DNA of 64,000 bases, taken from NCBI GenBank assembly GCA_026873275.1, contig JANTUC010000015.1, positions 1,395,290 through 1,459,289 on the forward strand. The letters are read 5' to 3'. Each line of letters begins with the position of its first letter. Within the stretch, counting starts at the first letter, position 1. The stretch comes from Pseudopithomyces maydicus. Lineage: Eukaryota > Ascomycota > Dothideomycetes > Pleosporales > Didymosphaeriaceae. A program made the translations under genes and the position numbers. Shown in pieces: positions 21,378 through 33,103 of the stretch. The notes beneath the pieces are model-generated. The model did no database searches. It had not been told where the DNA came from and saw nothing but the letters and a program-made list of their open reading frames with translations.

Positions 21378-22454
21378 ATGGCCTTCCTCCTCCGACGGCC
21401 CTTCGCCGTCGCCGCGACCCTGCGACACGCAGCCCCCAAGCAATCGCCGTCCCACCTCGTCCGCACATTCCACAACGCACCTCTCAAGCGCCACCCCAAC
21501 TTGTTCACCTCCAAGACGCCATCAATCTCCACCGCAAACAATGTCCTCCGCTTCCGCTCCACCTTCCGCCGCTTTTACCAGCAGGCGGCGTACAACCCCG
21601 CTGCCCAGGGCGACCTGCGCCAGCGCCTCATCTACGGCGCTGGCATCTTCGGCGCCACCCTGCTCGGAATCAACTTCATCTTCAACCGCGAGACGCGCGA
21701 GGACGGCGGCATGCCTGATTTTGAGCGTCGCTACCTGAACGACACATTCATGCACACTGGTCTCGGCATCGGCATCATCGGCCTCGCAGCCCGCACGCTG
21801 CACATGAACGGGTGGAGCTACAGGCTCATGGCTGCGAACCCGTGGCTGGTTCTCGGTGTCGGTCTCGTTGGTAGCATCGGAACCATGTACGGTACTCGCG
21901 CGACGCACCCAGACAAGTAAGGAAATTTCCTCTCCACAATTACGTGTAAGCAAATGCTAACAACCCACCAGCTACGTGCAAAAATACGGCCTCTGGACCG
22001 CCTTCAACCTCTGCCAAGCCGCTCTCCTCTCCCCCTCTTCTTCATGCACCCTGCCATCCTCGCCCGCGCCGGTCTCTACACCGCCGGCATGATGGGCTCC
22101 ATCGCCTTCGTGGGCGCCACCGCCAAGCAAGAGAAGTACCTCTACCTCGGCGGCCCACTGCTCGCTGGTGTCGCCATCGTCGCTCTGTCCGGCCTTGCGC
22201 CCATGGTTATCCCCGCTACTGCTGCCCGCACGCTGATGTTCACCGAGAACATCTGGCTGTACGGCGGCTTGGCTGTGTTCGGTGGCTTCACGCTGTACGA
22301 CGTGCAGAAGGTGCTGCACCACGCGCGCCTGGCGGAGCGCGGGCTTATGCCCAAGGATGCTGTGAATGAGTCGATTTCGCTGGAGCTTGACTTTATCAAC
22401 ATCTTTGTACGGATGGTGCAGATTTTGGCGATGCAGCAGGGACGGAGAAAGTAG
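21378..22454 (+). CDS. mitochondrial Bax-inhibitor-1 family protein (GHITM/MICS1-like)
   Basis: Exon 1 is 21378-21916 and exon 2 is 21972-22454, with a 55-nt intron (gtaagg, branch gctaac). The first 65 residues are Arg/Ser/Ala-rich without acidic residues, a typical mitochondrial presequence ending near RRFYQQA. The BI-1/TMBIM domain follows, with seven or so hydrophobic segments, the GMPDFERRYLNDTF loop, and the C-terminal LYDVQKVLHHARL and ESISLELDFINIFVRMVQIL typical of inner-membrane GHITM proteins, which shape cristae and transport Ca2+/H+ in animals. Frame breaks at five C (22031-22035); a sixth C restores LLSPLFFMHPAIL and a 340-aa protein. Only this break disturbs an otherwise well conserved gene. 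Confidence 0.9.
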
Positions 22455-23060
22455 AGCGGTGATGACATGACGGGGAGGGAAGAGAAAGAGAAGATGTTAA
22501 TTTGATTCATTTTTGAAAGCATAGCACAGGCACCTTGCGGGGATTGTTTCTTTACATGTATATTACTCCCCTCTCTTCGTCGCTGACGACAAGATTGCGA
22601 AAACATTTCTTTCCTAGACACGGACAACGTGTACCAAGTTTTCTCATCAACGACCGTATTGGAAAAGTGAAGTGAAATGTCTTCCTGGGCTGAGCCTTGG
22701 AAAGCGAGCAATCGCATGCATTGACACCGTAGCTAGTGACTGATTAATAAGTATATCCATTGGATCGTAAAGACTGTCAGTCATGAAGTGACTCCCCAGC
22801 ACCGGCCTGGCGGCGAAAGAGCCTAAAAGTACAACGCGGGCATGTGCCGTATGCATGCCGCCGCAAGAATCAAACACAGTCCACGCCTGCCCAATGCATG
22901 GCGTTTGTGTCCACGCCGAGACCAAGCACCCGTTACCACCCAAGTAAATAAACTTTTGTACCTAATACAGAGATATATCCTTCGCTGTTATCCTTTGAAC
23001 CTGCATCCCCAGTTTCCCCAAACGCCATTGCCGTATTGGAACGCACAAGATTTCAGCCCG
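22455..23060. other. convergent intergenic region
   Basis: About 600 nt between the 3' ends of the BI-1-like gene (plus) and the rhodopsin-domain gene (minus). No gene recognised. Confidence 0.35.
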
Positions 23061-24330
23061 CTACACCGCAACGCTCGTGACACGGATCTCATCCGTCCGC
23101 CGTATGCCGCCTTCCTCATCGCCATCGCACGAGGTGATTGGCATCTTTGTTTCTCTGAGGATACTCTCTTCGCTCACGTTGTCAGTGCCCATCCTGACCG
23201 TCGTCTTGACGGTGCCCAGTCCACCCGTCATGCTGCGCTCCGTCCCTGTGTAGACCCCACGGCTACCATCGCCCTTTTTCGCACTTCCATATTCGTACTC
23301 GTTGAGTGGGTACGAGTTCTTTCCGCTAGATCCCAGCCCGTATTTGCTGCTGTGGACAATGCGGACGTAAAGCGGACGAAGGATGGGAATGCAGGCGCAG
23401 ATGATGGTGGCGAAAACCTCGGTTGAGGACCACAAGAGCATGGGAACTGTGTCGTAGACGTATTCGTTGAGGGAAGAGAGAGCCTGGAGCTCGTAGGTGC
23501 GGATGATGGAGCAGATGCCGGCACTGAAGCAACATTAGAAAGGTCGAGAGGTGGACAAAAGGGGCGACACGTACAAGACACCGAGAGAGAGACCGAAAGC
23601 GACAGTGAGTTTTTCTTTGCGCTTCATGTTGAGGCCCATGATGACGTGCCATGGGAGAATGGCAAGGACAAAATCCATAGTAGCAGACCAAGCTGTGCAA
23701 GTGTCAGTATTGAATGACTGTCGCAAGCAGTGCGAGTCAAACTTACAACCCATACTGAGGCCGACAGGCGTGAAGTCGAAGACCTGCCGTCCACCAACGA
23801 TGGTTCTGTCCCAAAGGAATGCGGTAGGTTTGGTCTGCAGGAAGAGAAGAATGGTCGTGACAGTGCACCAAATGGTGGTGCTCACGATGCAGAACCAAAG
23901 CAGCCATTTGTGCCACTTGAGGATGACGATGCGAAGAAGGAACACTGCGACAGACGACTTTGAAGCCGCGATACCCATGATGCAGATTGCCTGGCCAACA
24001 GCTTCCCACATGATGGCTTTGGAGTAGTCTTCCGGCGGAACATCAGCGTATCTCTTGCCGATGCCATACTGAACTCCCACAGTAATACATCCTACATAGC
24101 CGATGAAGGTGATCTAAGGATGGTTAGCGAGGGGCTTCGGGCTAAGGATGCAGGAAGGGGGGAAAGGTAGGAAAGCGGCATACCAGATTCACAATCATGA
24201 GCAAGTCATCCCAGCCAATGCTCTGAACGAGAAAGAACCTGGTGTACAGCCGCAAAGCAACAAATATGACACCAAGAACAACCTGAGTCCACATGACTCC
24301 ATTGATGATACCGGCATAGTCGTCAATCAT
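23061..24330 (-). CDS. rhodopsin-domain (SAT4-type) seven-helix membrane protein
   Basis: Four exons on the minus strand (24184-24330, 23747-24113, 23575-23692, 23061-23523) splice into 364 aa without breaks. ATG 24330 is the first in-frame methionine; the GTG at 24369 sits directly after a stop and is not the start. Seven hydrophobic segments are visible, with LRLYTRFFLVQSIGWDDLLM, the QAICIMGIAASKSSVAVFLLR helix, CTVTTILLFLQTKP, and LGVFAGICSIIRTYEL, which are signatures of the fungal rhodopsin-like domain. The C-terminal 110 residues are a hydrophilic Ser/Gly/Thr tail, presumably cytosolic. Members are widespread in filamentous fungi and of unknown function. It lies head-to-head, over 2.4 kb, with the second P450 gene. 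Confidence 0.9.
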
Positions 24331-26764
24331 TTTGGGCAGTGAGGGCTGCTTGCCGCGCTTCGGCTCCACTCAAGTTCCTAGCTATTACTGCACTGCGCTC
24401 CGGGACTTGTCACCGAACAGAAGAATTGAGAGCTGAAGGAACTCCTAAACGGATCACTCAACGGGACTCGCGCATGAAAAGGATGTCGAAAGTCTAGATA
24501 TTGAGGTGTGACGTTGCAACTGGTGGGCTAGGCCCGAAACCCAAGGACCCCTGGGAGACGAAACTGAAGGATTGCAAGAAAGATGGTGCTTGACTTGACT
24601 GGCGGTCTTGAACGAGGACGTGCGGCCAAGTATAGGGGATATTAAAGCACATGCGCTGCCACAGAGTCATTACTTCTGAGCAAGAGGTTGAGACACCATC
24701 TCATTTTGGATTTGCTCGACGCTGCAGTCGACCGTTATCGTTAGTCGCCGGGAGGCCGCGCCGTTGGCACTGGGACGACGCGGAGAAAAAAGAAAAGGAC
24801 GGAGAGGATGCAGCCCCGTGCGGTGGTGGTGTGGATCGACTTCCGTATGGCTCGGTTGCAGTGGACTGTGAATATCCCCGGCTAGGAGCTTCAGGTACGA
24901 CCGAAACGGTATCCTTATGCATATGGATCGGCAGCCGCCCACACTTGTTCCTGAAGCTTCACGTTTGGAGGATCCCACGCTTGTAACATGACACAGTGGG
25001 AGCAGGGTTTCTACGAGAGATTGTTGGTCCGTGGCAAGGCTGGAAGTGTAGCCGTGCGAAAAGAAAAGTGGGAAACCCCGGCTCTCAAGGGCAAATGCCG
25101 AGTAGCAGGGCAGTTTCGGTTGTATTTGCTTTTTCAGCTGCTTCAGGCATACAACAATCGTACCATGGGGGTTTCTTGGAATGAGTCGTCGACGCGAGCA
25201 AGACAGTCGAGTCTTTGCCATGGTCGGTCTGGTCACTGCTCGGCAATTGCTCGCTGGCAGGTAGTGGGCTAGTCGTGGAGCCGATTCGGCAACCTTGTGA
25301 GAGAGATGGGGCAACTCTGCTGAGCACTGGACTATCGATGTGCCTCGACAGGGTTTGAGAAGAGCGATTGGGACATCTGGAGACGGCCCGTGTGGTCCCT
25401 GCGTGGCCACGGAGCGTGCTCGCTGTGCTCGCTGTGCTCTATCCGGGAATTGGAGTGAGCGTCCTGCAATGCCGCCATGTTGCGGGGGAACTAAGTTCCG
25501 GGAGCGTCGAAGGCAAAGGCAGCTCGGGTAGACGGTAGACGAGCAGAGCTGTGACAAGCACAGTCCAAAACAGGCAGCGGGCCGTGTGATAGTGGCCGCG
25601 GGGAACGCGTGGGCGTGGGTGTGCAGAGGTGGGTGGGGACGAAGGTCGGGCCGCAGGTCGCTGGCTGACTGATGGGGCAATGATTCGCCGCGCCGACGCA
25701 AGCGAACCAACGGCAGCGCCGGGGCTCCCGTCCCGCAAGCGCCATCCCTACGCACCCTCCACCCGCTTCCCATCACCCTCAAGAGGCCCGCTAGTCTCGC
25801 TGGTAGCCACTTCACATGCACCAGAGGCACCAGATGCACCAGTGTGCATGGGCGACAACAAGCCGCCCCGCGAAGCGTCCGTTGTGGCACCTGTCAACCA
25901 GCCAGCCGCTGCAAACGCCCATCCGCGCCCTCGCCTCGTCAACTCCAGGCCTCCCAGGACAACGGCCCCCCTATGCTCCTCCTCCGGCCCATGCGTCGAC
26001 TCGGAGCAGCACCGGCGGACCGCCACGCCCACCAACTCTGGAAGCCAATGCAACCGCTTCCCACGTCCACGGTCCTTCTGCATCGCTTCTCTTAGACCGT
26101 CCTCCGCCTGTACTGGTTGGGCAATGTCACCGACCTCTGCCCCGACCCTGCCCTCTTCCGCGCCTGCAGTTGTGCGTCTAGGGTCTGCAGCTTTCCAGAT
26201 GCCATGGCCCCTCCTGGTGGGCTGGCATAGGATCTGATTCCTTGCCCTTCACCCCCACATGCTCGACTTCATTTCTGTGCCTACGCCCTGCCTACGCCCT
26301 GCCTACGCCCTGCCCACAGACCAAGCACCGCCGTAGGCCGTGCTCCTCCCACGAGGCATGAAACAGTAGAACGGTGCTGATCCACAAACCCGCGGTGTGG
26401 ACGCTGACTGTCAGTGAAATGCTAAAGATGATCTGCCCTCCCTCCCGTGCCCGCACTAAGACATTCACAGTACGATAGCTCGTCTCATGTCGTACGCCAC
26501 CTGGCCGAGCGCCACCTCGAATAGTGAGCGTAGCTCCGTACGGGGATCAGAAATCTGCACTCTTCCGCGCAAGGAATAGCATCTGCAGCCAGATTTGGCC
26601 TCGCCCACTTTATATGCCCGTCTTTCCACGTTCGTGCCATTGTAGCACCTTCTTTTCCACAGGCCGGTTCCAGGCGCGATTTCTCGTCTCTTTCTCCTCT
26701 CCGCCCTGTTTTTCTTGCCCAGTACCTCCCCATTCCTGGTCTCCACGTGCGGACAAGGTCCAGA
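24331..26764. promoter_or_regulatory. 2.4-kb divergent intergenic region
   Basis: GC-rich DNA between the rhodopsin-domain gene (minus) and the second P450 gene (plus). Long open frames exist on both strands (for example minus 24670-25890 and plus 25629-26237), but their translations are Pro/Arg/Ser/Cys-rich with no domain text, as expected of GC-rich noncoding DNA. It contains a three-copy 11-bp tandem repeat at 26280-26312. Confidence 0.4.
26280..26312 (+). repeat. three tandem copies of an 11-bp unit
   Basis: Three perfect head-to-tail copies of CCTACGCCCTG, about 450 bp before the second P450 start codon. Confidence 0.85.
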
Positions 26765-28533
26765 ATGGCGTTTGCTTCGCTGATCGTTAGCATCGGTGCC
26801 GTCGGCCTCATCGCCATCGTATCACAGTATGTCTTCGCATACTTGCAATCACCACTCAAGAAAGTCCCTGGGCCTTGGTTGGCCAAGTTCTCCGATCTAT
26901 GGCGACTCATCAATGCGTACGAGAAGAAGCACATCACCACTCAGCAGGCCCTTCACGACAAGTATGGAGATTACGTTCAGCTAGGTCCCAACGTAGTCAG
27001 CATCTCCGATCCACAAGCTGTCAAGACCATCTACTCCACTAGGGGAACTTTCGTAAAGGTGGGTGTATTACCTTTGTCCAATACATCCTAGCTAACCGAC
27101 CGACCTTGTTCAGAGTGAGTTCTACGCCATCAACGATGCCATGCAAGATGGCAAGATCATCCAGAACATCTTCGGCACACGCAGCAATCAGTTCCATTCG
27201 CGGTACATTCGTCCAATCCAGAAGCTCTACACATTCACCGCTGCCAAGGAGTATGAGTCCGTCATGGACAAGACCCTCACTGGGTTTTCCCACCAGCTCG
27301 AGACCCGGTTCATGGAGGGTGCTAACCAAGGCATCACCTGTGACATCGCAGATTGGGTCTCGTACCTGACCTGGGACATCCTTGGCGAAATGACCTTCAG
27401 CAAACCCTTTGGCTTCATGGAAACCGCTACCGATGTCGGCGGCATGCTTGCAACCGCTGAGCGAACCATGGACTACCAGTCAGTTGTAAGTCACGTCTCC
27501 ACTCCACCCCACCCATCTGGACCCTTTCTCCCCGCCCCTTGCATATGAACTCACAGTGGGGCTTTGCAGATCGGCCAGATGCCCGCCCTCGACAAATGGC
27601 TCGCAAAGAACCCTCGCCTAGCTTCCAAGTTCCCCGCCTTCGCCGTCACCGCCGGCTTCTGCGTGGAGCGCTTCATCGAACGTATGCAGTCCCTGGACCA
27701 GTTCGAGGGCAAGTCCGACTTCACCAACCACTTCCTGCGTGCCAAGGAGGAGCACCCTACCGTCGTCACAGACAACGAGGTCATCGCCTACATGATCATC
27801 AATGTCCTTGGCGGCGGTGACACCACCTCCATCACCATCAAGGCAATCATCTACCACACGCTCAAGAACCCAGCCGTCCTCAAGCGTCTCGTCAACGAAC
27901 TTCGCGCCGCTAACTTGTCTTACCCTGCACCCTTCTCCAGCCTCGAAGGACTAGAGTATCTCGATGCCTGCATCAAGGAGGGCCTCCGTATCCACCCGGT
28001 TGTCGGTCACATCATGGAGCGCATCGTGCCTTCGACCGGTTTCGCCCTTAACAACGGCGTTACGCTCCCCCTGGTACCATCGTCGGCGTGAACCCCTGGG
28101 TCGTGCACCGCCGCGCAGACGTCTACGGCGACGAGCCCTACGAGTTCCGCCCTGAGCGCTGGCTCAAGCGTGCGGACGAGAATTCCGCGGAGTTTGAGGC
28201 CCGTCTCAAGCGCATGAATGATGCTGATCTTAGCTTTGGGAAGGGAAATCGTGTGTGTCTTGGGCGTCCGCTTGCCCTGGTTGAGATGGCGAAGATTGTG
28301 GCGACGCTCTTTGGAAAGTATGATGTGAGTATCTGTCTTCTCTACCAACCCTTCTTCTTGTGTGCATGCACGTATACGAGCAGGTGTATCGCAAGCGAGG
28401 TGGTGGTGGTGTCCCAGGATGAGCGCTAACTGGCGTGCAGATCGAACTAGAGGACCGCGAGGCGGTGTGGGAGGTGCATCCGCAGTGGTTTGTATGGCCA
28501 CACAAGATTCGGGTCAAACTTTCCAAATGCTGA
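26765..28533 (+). CDS. cytochrome P450, pisatin-demethylase-like, frame broken at a C run
   Basis: Exons 26765-27058, 27114-27485, 27570-28324 and 28441-28533 correspond to a protein of 504 aa once one base is restored. The N-terminal anchor is followed by the hinge KKVPGPWLAKFSDLWRL. The I-helix motif is GGGDTT (residues 303-308), with the family acid and threonine; the K-helix reads KEGLRIHP; then FRPERWLK and the haem loop FGKGNRVCLGRPLA. The HDKYGDYVQLGPNVVSISDP segment resembles pisatin-demethylase-type P450s of plant-associated fungi. Frame is lost at five C (28067-28071) just before the conserved PGTIVGVNPWVVHR, where a sixth C continues the family sequence. The substrate cannot be assigned. 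Confidence 0.9.
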
Positions 28534-29536
28534 TGCAGAATTTTGATTGGTGGGGAATGAATGGGGCTCATGCATGTCCTTTTCGTGTAACGATCTTTAC
28601 ATAGGAACAAACTGACGGCTTAGTGTGTGGGTGGGTACTGGACTGGTACCCGGGTAGTAGCATCATCATCGTTTATTTGCTCGTTCATCATTTTTTTCCA
28701 TTTGTTTTGGGGTCGTTGTCGTTGGGTTGCATAAGTTTTGGAAATGTCAATCCCGAACATGTACGGATGAGTACACGCATATAGCAATATGTATACGTTG
28801 CAGAATCTATGACCAAGCTGGCGGCGCTAATGTACCCTGTGCGATGCGAGGCACTCACTATAATACTTGCCAAGTGTCGACACGAGGATTTATGTAGGGC
28901 ACATGTATGTATGAACGCGCATACCGTACATACAGCACGGAATGTACAGTATGTACACACATAATTCAGGGTCTCGTACCGCCGAGGTTATGTCGTTTCC
29001 GATCTACGCGCTCACGCATCATGCATGACAGCCATGACTTGTGTTTATGTATAGCAAGTACAGTACTGTACAGTACCCTGACATGTCCCAGTGACCGCTC
29101 ATCTGCCCGAAGCACAACACGGCATCGTACTCGGATATTGCAGTGGCAAAACAAACAAAAAACAAGGGACGAATTTAGTCTTCACTGAAAGATCAAGTCT
29201 TGCATTGAATATTTCCCAAGGTGGTATCTGACTGAGTCGAGGAGAAATGTAAAAGGAAAAGTGGATATCGTCCATCGAAGGCACGCTGGCCCGAAACCAA
29301 ATCCAAACGCCCGCCATCGAAATTGAAAACCCTGCCCTGAATCAATATTCCTTACTACTACATACAATGAGAAGCCATATATTGGCACAAGCTCGGTAAG
29401 CGCGCAACTTTCCCTGCATACGTATTCGGCCCAATGTATTAGCGAATACGCGTAGGGTAGGGTACATGTACGTTTCACACGGAAGGGAAAGTCGTGAGCT
29501 CTGCTCCGACGTCCCTCCCTCCACCGGAATTAAAGT
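28534..29536. other. convergent intergenic region
   Basis: About 1 kb between the P450 (plus) and the BED/TenA-like gene (minus). It holds a perfect 14-bp palindrome at 29058-29071 and many TGTAC/GTACA words around 28740-29080. No gene recognised. Confidence 0.35.
29058..29071. repeat. 14-bp perfect palindrome
   Basis: GTACAGTACTGTAC is identical to its reverse complement. It lies in a patch rich in GTAC words between convergent genes and may be a chance product of that composition. Confidence 0.6.
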
Positions 29537-30934
29537 CTAGTCGATTTTGTTCGACATTCCGAAATTGGCGCTCTCACCGCTCGCTGCGGGCTCGCCGCCA
29601 TTCATCTGCGGCGCCATCTGCGCGGTCATTGGGCCATTCATCTGGCTCATGTTGCCACTCGGAACCCCGTTCGGAAGGCCATTGATCTGCGGCGTACCCA
29701 TCTGCATAGGGCCATTGATGGCACTGCTCATCCCGTTGGCGGCCATGGGACCGAGACTGGGGCCCAGCCTCGAGGTATCTCCCCTTCGCCCATGCTGTCC
29801 ACGGTGGGCCAGAAGCGCTCCTCGAGCCAACATATCTGGCGGAAGATCTCCTCACAGCGCGTCATCTCTTCTTTGCCGTCGCGCGCGGTTGTGATGTTGG
29901 CGAGCTCATCGACGAGTGCTCTGCTCGCGTCGATGAACTTGCTGAAGGCGGGCGACGTCCAGTTTGGTATCAGTGCCTGGTGAAGGGCGACGATGTGGCC
30001 CTCTGTGCTGGTGGTGGAGAGGGGGCTAAATGAGGAGGCGTACTGCCAGGCGGTGCGATAGCACTGGGCGCGAATCAGTCAGTCAGTCCTGGTGAATGGA
30101 AATACGAAATCAAGGTACGTGTGGCGGGCTCACATGTTCGGTGCCCCACAGCACCACCATGCCTTCGAGCAGCGAGGCGCTGGAGCTGCTTGCGCTTACA
30201 AACAGATCGAGCAGGGCACGGGTGATGGGCGTGGGCGGGTCCTGGTTGAGAGTGAGGCCGTACTTAGTGGCGGTGATCTCGAAGAAGGACATCTCGCGGC
30301 GCATGTTGTTCAAAGCTGATATGAGCAGATCCATGGTCCGGTACATGGGATGGAACTGCGAGTTTGCCGTCTGCGGCAGGCGCAACTTGGCCAGCAATTG
30401 CCCGACGAAGCGGATGAAGCCCCGCGCATAGTGGCCGTCTTGCACCAGCCATTGCGTGAGCGGGCCCGGTGCCAGCGATCCGCAGCCAGCATGCGACAGG
30501 AAGGGCTGCTGGGTCGCGCGCGTGAAGACGGGCTGGCATATGGCAAGCAGGTGGGCGGTCAGCGAGGGCGCGGCGGGCGGTGGCATGCTGCCCATGTGCG
30601 GCGCGAGCTGCTGGCCATCACGGCCTCGCTTGGTGTTGGGCCCGCGACGGTTGATCTGGAGGTTTGGATTCGGCTGCTGGCCGCTGAGCACAGCGTTGGG
30701 GGTTATGCCCGAGGTCATGGCATTGTCGTCGCTGTTCTGGGCGCGCCATGCCTGGGCCTCGGACGAGGCAAGGTAGGCCTCGCACTGGTGCAGATGCTCA
30801 ATCTGGCGGGTTGTGTTCTTCGCGCGCACGAAGCCGCAGTGCAGACAGCGCACCTTGTTGCATTTCGAAGGCGTGTCCTGGTCCTGGAACTCAGCAAAGG
30901 CGCGTCGTATGTCGGGATTCGCGTGGCGTCCCAT
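29537..30934 (-). CDS. BED-type zinc finger protein with a TenA/THI-4-like helical domain, frame broken near its end
   Basis: Exon 1 is 30134-30934 (267 codons from ATG 30934; the upstream GTG at 30955 is not used) and exon 2 is 29537-30063, joined by a 70-nt intron. The N-terminus has a BED-like finger: Cys30-x2-Cys33, His47-x3-Cys51 (VRCLHCGFVRAKNT, EHLHQCEAYL). A linker with a basic RRGPNTKRGR patch leads to a helical domain resembling TenA/PQQC (haem-oxygenase fold), with GSLAPGPLTQWLVQDGHYA as its hallmark and a second half in exon 2 ending CWLEERFWPTVDSMGEG. The C-terminus is a Met/Asn/Gly/Pro-rich tail. Frame is lost at four C (29781-29784 on the plus strand); a fifth restores 442 aa. 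A nuclear regulatory role is inferred from the finger; thiaminase activity is not supported. Confidence 0.75.
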
Positions 30935-33103
30935 CTCCGAGGCCTGCCTGTCCACTAAGCAAGCCGGCAGTGCGCCGTGACGATTGTCGCTGGGCCGTAC
31001 GCGTATCGTAAAGTGGGTTGGTCACAAAACCGCCCCCCGAGTGCGAAAAGAGGGGAAATCCACCCATCCGGCTGCTGACATAACCCCCAGCGCCGCACGC
31101 CTCACGCCGCACGTCGCACGCTGCACCCAGGCCAGGCTCTCAACACGCCAGCCTGGAGCGCTCGCAGGCAAGTTGTCCAAGCCTGCTTTGCGCCTTGCGC
31201 CTGAGCCTCCGCTCGCCGGGCCATGCTTTGCGGCCAGCGCGCGTCGCCCGAGCCATCGATGCGTAGTGCCAGCTGCCGTCTGTTCTGAAATCTATCCTCG
31301 CATACCGTCTTAGTCATCGGCGCACCTCGGCGCCATGCCCCGATGCGCTTTTACGAAAGTGACAGTACATACACATACCGTACCCCAGGACATGTATGTA
31401 ACATTCGCCCTTAAGTCAGCAGCCTCGGAGCATGTACCTTCCACCGATGATGCACCTGGCCGTCAATCGCATGCACTATTTTGGCTTCGCTCCACAAGCT
31501 CAACATGACATGGAGAAACGAGCAATTATCCCGACCGCGTGCCCACGCACCAGCGTCTGCGATGCCCACGTTTGACCTTCTGCACACGCATCGCCGTCCA
31601 TGTACATACATCTACCACGCCCATGATACGATGACGTTGGGGGCGATTCACAACGGGCCACATCCATTTCCAGCTGCGGGGACACCTCCGACAAGACACC
31701 GTCCACTGTAGACATGACATCCATGTCTCTCGTCGTGACCTCCCGATTTCGCCCAGAGACAAAGTAGTCGAAATCGTCGAGCAAAAGAACGCTAGAGACA
31801 GTAGCGGGCAGAGCATTGAAGTCATGTTCTGCGTCAGCTGAGAGTCCTCAAGTCTACCCCAGCACTATGCAGATCAGTGTTGTCTGCCGACGATCGCCCC
31901 GACGTGTCCCACCCCGACCGTGTGACACGTAAAAGATGCTCGCTCCCATCAGCCTCTACCATCTCACGTGCAGCCTCAGGGTCATGATGCACCCGTAGTT
32001 GTACGCCAGTGACGCACGAGGTCCCGCAATTGCGCATCAGACGAATCGGAATCCCAAGACGAGCTTCTAGATAAAGGCGCCATCCACAAAGCTTGGGTTT
32101 GCGGGGAAGACGACGCCCGTTAGATGCGGATTAATTCCGTAGCCTACCGAGATCTCTTGGGAGGCAAATGTCGTGAGCTTTCTCAATGTCGACTGCAGCA
32201 TTGTGCCGGCATTGCACACACGTCCGGCCCCTCTTCCAGATGATCGCGCCAAGGCCAGTGTCGTGAATAGTTGGACGTTGACGAACAGCAATCACATCAT
32301 GAGCAGGGAAGGGACTTGCCTTGCTTTGCCTTGCTGATGCTGATTTAGCAGTCATGCCTTTCATTCGGCAAAATTCCCATGTTGATTTTCTCTCACCGTG
32401 GCGATCTGAACTGCATTCAGCGGGTCCCCGCGACAGCCCCAGCGAGGCTTCACCGCAGTTCAGCCGCGTGGAAGCTTCCAAGTTTTCCATACGACCGCAA
32501 CTGCAAAGATCGCCGTTACCGAAGACCCCTCTCCACGATGCGTTTGTTGTGGCCCCAGCTATTCCGCCTTGGTGTTCATCTCGTCGATCTCAGCATCATA
32601 GCTTGGCGGCTTCGGCGAATCACGCTGCGGTACCTGAGGCAGCTGTCTTGCCCAGTCCGGACACCCTGCAGCAGACCTGGTCCCTAGCAACTCTAAACTC
32701 ACAACTGTTGTGGCAAACGTTCCCCACGCCGCGGCATCACTGGCTTACTTCCTAACCTCCGAGAGAAGAGAGCAACGATTGTCGTGACGTGGATCTGAAC
32801 CTCGGCTAATGACTGAATCACAACTCCCCCAGTTGCAAGTCCGCCTTTCGGGGCACTTGCTCGGGAGACTAGCGGATGTTTACTTCAACATGATCTGCAA
32901 AGTCAATCCTCGTCATGAGGGAGCTCGGGCATGTGGCCCTCATATAAGTCTGCTGATGTGCCCAACCTGAAGAACTGAGTCACAGTTTTATTACTTCAAT
33001 CTCCAGTGGTTATTATACTGACTTGTCCGCAAACGCTCCTTGTATTTTTACATGAGCTCATTATCTTCGGCCAGGTAGCCATCATCTCTATCAAGACGCC
33101 AAT
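30935..33103. other. 2.2-kb intergenic region
   Basis: Divergent spacer between the BED/TenA-like gene (minus) and the glucanase gene (plus). The frames present lack family text on both strands. A catataag element at 32941-32948 is a candidate core promoter for the glucanase gene, about 160 bp before its ATG. Confidence 0.35.

Noticed and set aside
24670..25890. 406-codon minus-strand open frame
   Set aside because: GC-rich DNA with Arg/Pro/Cys/Ser-rich translation, no domain, no codon bias like the real genes, and other frames open in the same region.
25629..26237. 202-codon plus-strand open frame
   Set aside because: Pro/Ser/Arg low-complexity translation in GC-rich spacer; no family resemblance.
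7901..28071. Programmed ribosomal frameshifting as an explanation for the frame breaks
   Set aside because: The runs differ in sequence context, no shared slippery heptamer or downstream structure is evident, and unrelated genes are hit alike. A sequencing artefact is far simpler.
29058..29071. Perfect palindrome as a regulatory site or attachment site
   Set aside because: It lies between convergent gene ends in a GTAC-rich patch where such palindromes arise easily; no repeat partner seen.
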